Source: Sandaracinaceae bacterium (lineage in GTDB: Bacteria; Myxococcota_A; Polyangia; Polyangiales; Houyiibacteriaceae). Taken from it: DNA of 5,818 nt. This document shows, piece after piece, positions 1 through 4,965 of this stretch (position 1 is the stretch's first letter; each line of letters opens with the position of its first letter). The stretch lies in contig JAAZAH010000270.1 of NCBI GenBank assembly GCA_012514415.1, forward strand, positions 1 to 5,818. Reading direction: 5' to 3'. Position numbers and translations under genes: made by a program. Under the pieces are notes generated by a model. It was not told the DNA's origin and did not search any database. It worked only from the letters and a program-made list of their open reading frames with translations.

Positions 1-1866
1 ACCATCCTTTTTCAGCTTCCGGACGGCATCGATAAGGGCTTCCCTAAGCCGACCGATGAGGGCATTGCGAGCTCCATCGAGACGAGCAGCAAGACCATCG
101 TCCTCGACGCCGAGTCGGGCGAGCTGATTCCCCACTTCGCCGAGGAAGACAAGAACGCGACGAGCGCTGAGACGCGCGCGCTCACGATCCGCCCCGTCAT
201 CCGCCTGAAGGACGGTCATCGTTATATCGTCGCCGTCCGCGGCGTTGAGAATCCATCCGGGGATGTCATCGCCCCGAGCGACGCCTTCCTCGCGCTCCGC
301 GATGGGAGAAGCTCGGACGATCCGCGCATCGAGAGCCGGCGAGAGCATTATGAAGGAATCTTCAAAGCGCTCGAAGATGCCGGCATCGAGAAGGATTCGC
401 TCCAGCTCGCGTGGGATTTCACGACAGCGAGCACCGAGAGCAATACGCGGATGCTCCTTCATATGCGTGATGATGGCCTTGAGAGAGTCCGCGCCGAAGG
501 TCATCCCTATACCATCACCTCAGTCGCTGGCGATTGCTCGGATCTTCCGGGCAACGGTTCGCGCTTCAACTGCGAGCCGCTCCCCGGCGGCTACGAGGAG
601 CATATCGCCTACCGCATCGAGGGCACCTTCCGCGTCCCGAACTATATGACCGAGCAGAAGGCAGGCGGCTCGCTACTCCTCGACGAGCGCGGGCTCCCCA
701 TCGTCAATGAGGAGGCTCCTCACCACGATCAATCCTTCGCGATGCTCATCCCGAAGTCGGCGCTCGATGAGCCGAAGCCGCTCCTTCAATACGGCCACGG
801 GCTCTTCGGCTCCGAGTCCCAGATTTACGCGGGCAACTTCCGGAGCCTCATCAACGAGCACGGCTATATCTTCTTTGGCACGCGCCTCGACGGAATGGCG
901 ACGGAAGATGCGCCATGGGCTGGACTCACGCTCAACACCGAGCCCGATCTCTCGATGACGGCGCCGATGTTCGATCGGCTCCATCAGGGCATGATGCAGC
1001 AGATCATCCTGATGGATGTGATGGTCGAGAGCTTCTCGAACGATCCCGATTTCGGCCGCTTCCTGAATCCCGAGATCCGCCACTATCACGGCATCAGCCA
1101 AGGCGGCATCATGGGCGCAGTTTACGCGGCGATCAGCCCGCACATCGAGCGCGCCGCCCTCGATGTGATGGGTCAGCCTTATTCACTGCTGCTCTTCCGA
1201 AGCGTGGACTTCACTCCTTTCTTCGGCTTGATGAAGGAGCAGATTCCCGACGCCAATGGTCAGCAGCTGGCCATCGCGCTTCTCCAACATCTCTGGGATC
1301 GTTGCGAGCCGGGCGGCTATTCCCATCTCCTCGCTTCGGATGAGGTGAAGCTCCCCGGAGTCACGACGAAGAACGTGCTGATGACGAACGCGCCAGGCGA
1401 TCATCAGGTCACGCGACTGGGGGCGCATGTAATGGCGCGCGCGATGAACGCAAAAATGATCCGCTCGGGCGTCGCCGATAGCGTCTTCGGCCTCGAGATG
1501 GTCGACGAAGCCGGGCCCAATGAGAACTCCATCACCGAATACGATTATGGCAACCCCATCGATCCGCCGTGCAACCAGCCGCCCGCCTATCAAGGCGAGG
1601 GCATCTGTGATGACCCCCACAGCAAGCTCCGGCGAACCGAATCGGCGCGTCAGCAGCTCGCGCATTTCCTCAAGACGGGTGAGACGAAGAATTTCTGCCC
1701 TGAGGGGACCGCGGTTCTTCCGGGCGGCGAGTGCCTCTATCCGAGCGCCGAAACGAACGAAAGCGCCAACTGCGGCGTGACGTTCGACGGGCTCTACGCA
1801 GAAAACGATGAACTCTCATTGCTTGTCTGCGGCGAGCTCAGTCCTTCCGGTCGACCTCTCGAATGA
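1..1866 (+). CDS. Exported lipase-like alpha/beta hydrolase, 5'-truncated by window edge
   Basis: The frame is open from base 1 to the TGA at 1864-1866 (621 residues visible), so the true start and any signal peptide lie off the left edge; the ATG at 451 is only an internal methionine. Residues about 1-103 resemble the Ig-like N-terminal module of large bacterial extracellular lipases (VolA/Lipase_bact_N style), ending in an AFLALRDG motif (95-102). A hydrolase core follows. YGHGLFGS (264-271) fits an oxyanion-hole loop, and GISQGG places the nucleophile at Ser366. GDHQV offers Asp467, and DPH (538-540) before LRRTESARQQ offers His540 as the last triad member. Nine cysteines (179, 191, 435, 524, 536, 566, 578, 591, 610), five of them after residue 530, suggest disulfides and hence export. 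The triad is inferred from motif order; the substrate (lipid, ester or polymer) is unknown. The 3' end overlaps the convergent gene by 29 bases. Confidence is high for the CDS and moderate for the hydrolase call. Confidence 0.85.
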   Translation, partial: TILFQLPDGIDKGFPKPTDEGIASSIETSSKTIVLDAESGELIPHFAEEDKNATSAETRALTIRPVIRLKDGHRYIVAVRGVENPSGDVIAPSDAFLALRDGRSSDDPRIESRREHYEGIFKALEDAGIEKDSLQLAWDFTTASTESNTRMLLHMRDDGLERVRAEGHPYTITSVAGDCSDLPGNGSRFNCEPLPGGYEEHIAYRIEGTFRVPNYMTEQKAGGSLLLDERGLPIVNEEAPHHDQSFAMLIPKSALDEPKPLLQYGHGLFGSESQIYAGNFRSLINEHGYIFFGTRLDGMATEDAPWAGLTLNTEPDLSMTAPMFDRLHQGMMQQIILMDVMVESFSNDPDFGRFLNPEIRHYHGISQGGIMGAVYAAISPHIERAALDVMGQPYSLLLFRSVDFTPFFGLMKEQIPDANGQQLAIALLQHLWDRCEPGGYSHLLASDEVKLPGVTTKNVLMTNAPGDHQVTRLGAHVMARAMNAKMIRSGVADSVFGLEMVDEAGPNENSITEYDYGNPIDPPCNQPPAYQGEGICDDPHSKLRRTESARQQLAHFLKTGETKNFCPEGTAVLPGGECLYPSAETNESANCGVTFDGLYAENDELSLLVCGELSPSGRPLE

Positions 1867-2470
1867 TCAAGAGCTGAGCGCCGCGCATCCCTCGCGAAAG
1901 TGAGCGGATGGAGCAGCGCTCGACGAACGAAGAGAGCGCCTCGTGCGCTCTTTTTTCGTCCGTCCTTCTCCCACAGCAAAGCCTCAGATCAACGCGGAGG
2001 CTGGGATCGCGCTCAAGCAAACGCGCCACCGCTTCGAGCTCCTTCAGAGAGAAGCGCGGGCGCCGAATCCTCAAGAGCGCTCCCTCTTGTCGGATGATCG
2101 CTCCCTCAAAAAGCTCGAAGAGTTCGCGAAGCGCTTCGTCGCTCAAGCGGGCAGCGCGAGCCGCGATGGCACGGCGCATCGCTTCGAGAGCGCGCTGTGC
2201 GCCAAGCGCACGGTCCTCAAACGCCTCACGCGCCGGCGGAATGCCGAGAAGCGCGCCTACGGCCTCGAGATCGTCGAGTTCATATTCTGGAGGCCCGACA
2301 TCGCGAGAGCGCGGACGGGCTTCTGCGTCTGCGCGCTCGGCCGCTGCCTCGGCGATGCGCTCCACCTGAGCTCGCTTATCCGCCCCGTCTCGGCCCCCGG
2401 CATCCCCAATCGCCACCGAGTTCAACCAGAGGGGCGAGAAGAGAGCGAGCGCGAGCGCGAACTCTCTCAT
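1838..2470 (-). CDS. Small exported protein, possible degenerate OmpA-like C-terminal half
   Basis: This is a 210-residue protein. The N-terminus is a likely Sec signal peptide: MREF, then a hydrophobic run to about residue 20, with SVA (18-20) as a possible cleavage site. Residues 25-130 are rich in Ala, Arg and Glu and look helical. Residues about 132-205 have a beta-alpha-beta pattern: ALLRIRRPRF, then a helix LKELEAVARLLERDP, then the strand LRVDLRL, then TDEKRAHEALS. This recalls the OmpA-C/Pal peptidoglycan-binding fold, but the canonical GHTD motif and the usual late Arg pattern are not intact. Cysteines occur at 165, 166 and 186. The ATG shares an ATGA overlap with the stop of the upstream FHA gene and has no good Shine-Dalgarno of its own, so expression is probably by translational coupling. 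The 3' end overlaps the convergent hydrolase gene. The gene looks real because of the signal peptide and the coupling; the OmpA relation is tentative, and peptidoglycan binding is unproven. Confidence 0.72.
   Translation of the reverse strand: MREFALALALFSPLWLNSVAIGDAGGRDGADKRAQVERIAEAAAERADAEARPRSRDVGPPEYELDDLEAVGALLGIPPAREAFEDRALGAQRALEAMRRAIAARAARLSDEALRELFELFEGAIIRQEGALLRIRRPRFSLKELEAVARLLERDPSLRVDLRLCCGRRTDEKRAHEALSSFVERCSIRSLSRGMRGAQLLIIREVDRKD
1922..1960 (+). terminator. Intrinsic terminator of the hydrolase gene
   Basis: A perfect 7-bp stem, AGAGCGC (1933-1939) with GCGCTCT (1945-1951), closes a 5-base loop and runs directly into a T tract (1951-1956). An outer arm, GACGAA (1922-1927) with TTCGTC (1955-1960), can extend the structure across an internal loop. 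It begins 56 bases after the hydrolase stop. On the opposite strand the hairpin is preceded, not followed, by the T/A tract, so it should act only on + strand transcripts. It lies wholly inside the antisense coding sequence of the convergent gene, where it encodes DEKRAHEALSS. Confidence 0.75.
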
Positions 2471-3159
2471 CGATACGTGAAGCGGAGCTCGTAGTCGCAG
2501 ATCCGGAAAACGTCCCCTTCGTCAATGAGCTTCGTTCCAACGCGCTGCCCCGCGAAATCGATCCCGTTGGTGCTGCCGAGATCCTTCATATAATAATGGC
2601 CGTTATGGAAGACGATCATCGCGTGGCGGCGGCTGATATTGCCGTCTTTGATCGTGAAATCGCTCGATTTTGAGCCGCGCCCGATGATGAACTCATCCTT
2701 GTCGATCAGGGTCTTCTGGCCGTTGAAGATGAGATAGAGCGGCGGGCGCTGTTGGGCGATGACATGTGCCGGAGGCGGCATCGAGGGGAGCGGAGGCGGC
2801 GCAAGCCCCGGACTCGAAAGAGGCGGCGCCTTGGGCGGCGGCACGCTGAACGGCTCGTCCTGCGTCGGCGCGACCGAGGGACGCGCTGGAGGCGCAACCG
2901 ATGCCGGCGCAACCGATGCCGCCGGCGCGCTCATTTCGGGGGCACGCTCGCTCAGGCTCGGCGAGGAAGCGAGGTTGATCGAACTCAGACTCGCGCGCGA
3001 AGTGCGCACGCCCCGGCTCCGCGCATACTGACGCATCGCCTCGTTGATCAGATAGTCCACCGAGCAGTCCAGCTCGCCACTCATCCTCTCAAAGACCTCC
3101 CAGAGATATTCACGGCACTGGAAGGAGCGCACTGTCTTCTTGTTCTGATCAACAGCCAT
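2467..3159 (-). CDS. Ribbon-helix-helix/FHA fusion protein, phosphothreonine reader
   Basis: This 230-residue cytoplasmic protein has three parts. Residues about 7-50 (KKTVRSFQCREYLWEVFERM and the stretch ending in NEAMRQYARSRG) have the strand-helix-helix pattern of a ribbon-helix-helix domain. Residues about 52-137 are a low-complexity Pro/Ala/Ser linker that includes two exact ASVAP repeats (81-90). Residues about 140-230 are an FHA domain with its diagnostic positions intact: Gly160-Arg161, Ser176-Arg-Arg-His179 and Ser196-Thr-Asn-Gly199. FHA domains bind phosphothreonine peptides, so a Ser/Thr-kinase target is the likely partner; DNA binding by the N-terminus is inference. The ATG follows AGAGGA (3169-3164) by four bases, and that site begins one base after the TAA stop of the upstream lipoprotein gene, which supports an operon. 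The FHA call is very secure and the RHH call good. Confidence 0.93.
   Translation of the reverse strand: MAVDQNKKTVRSFQCREYLWEVFERMSGELDCSVDYLINEAMRQYARSRGVRTSRASLSSINLASSPSLSERAPEMSAPAASVAPASVAPPARPSVAPTQDEPFSVPPPKAPPLSSPGLAPPPLPSMPPPAHVIAQQRPPLYLIFNGQKTLIDKDEFIIGRGSKSSDFTIKDGNISRRHAMIVFHNGHYYMKDLGSTNGIDFAGQRVGTKLIDEGDVFRICDYELRFTYR
2891..2920. repeat. 15-bp perfect tandem duplication in FHA linker
   Basis: Two identical copies of GGCGCAACCGATGCC lie head to tail (2891-2905 and 2906-2920). On the coding (-) strand they give two in-frame copies of ASVAP at residues 81-90. Because the unit is a multiple of three, gain or loss of a copy would change linker length without a frameshift. A shorter similar string (GCCGGCGC) follows. 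Confidence 0.9.
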
Positions 3160-3163
3160 GTCG

Positions 3164-3169
3164 TCCTCT
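3164..3169 (-). promoter_or_regulatory. Ribosome binding site of the RHH-FHA gene
   Basis: AGAGGA on the - strand lies four bases before the ATG at 3159. It sits directly after the tandem stops TAA TAG of the upstream lipoprotein frame, so ribosomes finishing that gene stop on top of the next start region. It is the only convincing Shine-Dalgarno sequence in the three-gene operon and decides the FHA start. Confidence 0.6.
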
Positions 3170-3170
3170 A

Positions 3171-4733
3171 TTATGAATCAGAATCGTCGCCTTTGGAATC
3201 GCCTTTGAGTCGCTCGTCGAGTCGGGCGAGTGAGCCACGTGCCACATCGCCCACCGTGCGAAGCACGGGATCGCGTTTGGTCCAACCATCCCCCACCGTG
3301 GCGGTGCGATCGTTGGAAAGCCGCTCAAGGAGCGCGCGATCCTCATCGGTCCCTCTCCGCTCAAGATAATACGCGGCGATCACATGACGCACCCAATGTC
3401 CTCCGCTCCGCGCGATCTGGCGGATCGCATCATCAGGTGGATCGGTTGCGACGCTGAGCCGAGCTGCATAGCCCTCGAGCTCCTCGGGTTCGTATTCGAC
3501 GCGGGCGCCCTGGGGAAGCTTCGAGAGAAACTCTTGGAGGATCGAGGAGCCCCCGAGCACGAGGACGAGCTCGCCTGCCCTCCAACGGAGCCTCTTCAAG
3601 ATATCGTCGGTCGAGGTCGTCGTCACAAGCGGCCACATGTGTGGAATCGCCGCCTTCGATCCCGTCTCCGCAATTCGATCAAAGGCATGATCGCGGACGA
3701 TGAGCGAATCGTCGGAATCGAGGGCGATCTGAAGGAGTCGATCGAGGTGCTCGGGTTTTGCACGGTTTTCGAGCGCAAGGAGCGCCGTCTCGCGCTTTTC
3801 GTGGGCGATCTGAGCGACGATCTCAGGAGCATCCGCAGGAGGCTTCGCGAGCGCAATCGTTAGGAGCCTTTCAGCCACCACCGGGGAATCCGAGAGGCGC
3901 CGCATGCCCGTAAGCGCCCCCTGCGCGATGAAACGCTCGCGGTTGAGCGTCGCGACGGAGTCGACGCGCGCCTCATCGAGCTCACCCTCACGATCCGCTT
4001 GGGATTTGCGGAATTCCTCCTTCAGCCATTCGAGGAATTCCTTGGACTCCATCTCGCGCTCGATTGCGATGAGACGCTCGCCGGCCTTCGCCTTGGTCTC
4101 ATCGCTCCCTTCCTCGCCGATGAGCTCGGCGAGCTTCGCGAGCGCATCGGGGGGCATCTTCGCGTCCATCGCCTCGATCAAACGGTTGGCGGCGGGATCG
4201 CCGAGCTCACGCACGACTTGTTCTGCACTCACATCTCCAAGAAGGCTCCGTGAAGCGAAATCGACCGCGTAAAAATCGATGATATCCGCGATGAGCTGAA
4301 GTCGGAGCTCCTCGTCGGCAAAGGCTTGGAGGCGAAAGGCTGCATCTTTGGCGCGGATGGAGAGCGGTTCAGGCATCTCCTTCGGATCGCCCGCCGCCGC
4401 CATCATCCGAGAGAGCTCGGGTGCGATGCGCGACACGATCTCCTTGGCCGCTTCAGGCGATTGGCTCTCGAGGCGGCGGAAGGCAAGGTTGAGCTCGTGC
4501 AGCGCAGAGAGATCGGTCCGCTCCATCTCGACCATCGCGAGGGCAGCCTGCGCCCTGAGCTCCATGGGGAAGCGCTCACCCTCCATGACGCGGAGGATCT
4601 TCGCCGGGCCCTTCTGGGTGCGTTTCCAATGCTCGATATCGCCGCTATCGATCGCGCAGCCCCACAAAAGAGCGGAGAGCACCAAGAAACCGGCCAACCG
4701 GACGTTAAAATCAGAGAAGCTCGTTTTTTTCAT
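3171..4733 (-). CDS. HEAT-type repeat lipoprotein
   Basis: The frame could extend to a GTG at 4826, but I chose the ATG at 4733 because it gives a clean lipoprotein signal: MKKTS, a short polar stretch with Arg12, the hydrophobic run LAGFLVLSALLWG, and Cys26 as the lipidation site. The protein is then 520 residues. The +2 residue after Cys is Ala rather than Asp, which in enterobacterial rules would favour the outer membrane. The rest is almost entirely helical with HEAT-like units, for example LRAQAALAMVEM (about 59-70), IVRDHAFDRIAETGSKAAIPHM (around 365-385), RLRWRAGELVLVLGG, and HWVRHVIAAYYLERRG near the C-terminus. Such solenoids are protein-binding scaffolds; no catalytic motif is visible. 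The tail is acidic (GDDSDS) and ends in tandem in-frame stops, TAA TAG. It is the first gene of the operon with the FHA gene 11 bases downstream. Trp at lipobox position -2 is unusual, and no clear Shine-Dalgarno precedes the ATG, so the exact start is less certain than the gene. Confidence 0.85.
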   Translation of the reverse strand: MKKTSFSDFNVRLAGFLVLSALLWGCAIDSGDIEHWKRTQKGPAKILRVMEGERFPMELRAQAALAMVEMERTDLSALHELNLAFRRLESQSPEAAKEIVSRIAPELSRMMAAAGDPKEMPEPLSIRAKDAAFRLQAFADEELRLQLIADIIDFYAVDFASRSLLGDVSAEQVVRELGDPAANRLIEAMDAKMPPDALAKLAELIGEEGSDETKAKAGERLIAIEREMESKEFLEWLKEEFRKSQADREGELDEARVDSVATLNRERFIAQGALTGMRRLSDSPVVAERLLTIALAKPPADAPEIVAQIAHEKRETALLALENRAKPEHLDRLLQIALDSDDSLIVRDHAFDRIAETGSKAAIPHMWPLVTTTSTDDILKRLRWRAGELVLVLGGSSILQEFLSKLPQGARVEYEPEELEGYAARLSVATDPPDDAIRQIARSGGHWVRHVIAAYYLERRGTDEDRALLERLSNDRTATVGDGWTKRDPVLRTVGDVARGSLARLDERLKGDSKGDDSDS

Positions 4734-4765
4734 CACGCTAAAGCCCGAAGCGTACCACGACAGCG

Positions 4766-4777
4766 GCCGTTTACGGC
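4766..4777. repeat. Short dyad GCCGT-TT-ACGGC upstream of lipoprotein gene
   Basis: GCCGT (4766-4770) and ACGGC (4773-4777) are perfect inverted arms around a 2-base centre, 32 bases upstream of the lipoprotein ATG. A protein binding site is possible; a 2-base loop is too tight for a stable RNA hairpin unless pairs open. At this length chance is a real alternative. Confidence 0.3.
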
Positions 4778-4872
4778 AAAAGAAGCATGAAAACGGGTCG
4801 AAAAAGCGTGCGCTCTCAAAACGCACATGCCCCGTTCTCGGCTTCGTCCGGGCGCGCCGAGGCGAGTCGATT

Positions 4873-4965
4873 ATGAGATGCCGACGAGAACGTACCGATA
4901 AATTGACCCAGGCGCTCGGTTGGATCTACCCTAATAAAGACGACATCTGCCCACATGAGCGCTAA
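4873..4965 (+). CDS. Possible 30-residue leader ORF overlapping ftsK start
   Basis: An ATG at 4873 opens a 30-codon frame that begins MRCRRERTDKL, ends ICPHER and stops with TAA at 4963-4965. GAGG (4859-4862) lies 10 bases upstream as a possible Shine-Dalgarno. The frame overlaps the ftsK start by 11 bases (ATGAGCGCTAA), and ftsK itself has no obvious Shine-Dalgarno, so coupling is conceivable. The peptide is basic (six Arg and two Lys) with two cysteines and no recognised family. The frame is also open further upstream, so this may be chance. Confidence 0.22.
   Translation: MRCRRERTDKLTQALGWIYPNKDDICPHER
4903..4932 (+). promoter_or_regulatory. Weak candidate sigma-70-type promoter for ftsK
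   Basis: TTGACC (4903-4908) matches five of six -35 consensus bases. TACCCT (4927-4932), 18 bases on, matches only three of six -10 bases. Initiation near 4939 would leave a leader of about 16 bases before the ftsK ATG. It lies inside the possible leader ORF, so the two readings compete. Low confidence. Confidence 0.2.

Larger units (their letters stand above)
4734..4954. other. Divergent intergenic region, lipoprotein operon / ftsK
   Basis: These 221 bases separate two divergent transcription units and should contain both promoters. Visible elements are a dyad (4766-4777), a small 5-bp hairpin GTGCG/CGCAC around 4808-4826, a candidate promoter towards ftsK and a possible 30-codon ORF. I could not identify a convincing -35/-10 pair for the leftward operon. 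No tRNA or recognised riboswitch is seen. Confidence 0.6.

Noticed and set aside
673..1143. 156-codon - strand ORF inside the hydrolase gene
   Set aside because: It is antisense to the nucleophile and oxyanion regions of a clear hydrolase and has no domain signal; typical of GC-rich DNA.
1943..2494. 183-codon + strand ORF opposite the exported protein gene
   Set aside because: The - strand frame has a signal peptide and an ATGA coupling to the FHA gene. The + strand frame is Arg/Ser-rich, without recognisable domains, and overlaps the terminator.
4012..4042. Repeated GGAATTCCT
   Set aside because: Both copies encode EF-containing stretches (KEF and EEF) of a helix in the lipoprotein; coding similarity explains the repeat.
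4348..4965. 205-codon + strand ORF across the lipoprotein 5' end
   Set aside because: It is an antisense shadow of the HEAT lipoprotein with low-complexity Ser/Arg composition. Only its last 30 codons were kept as a tentative leader ORF.
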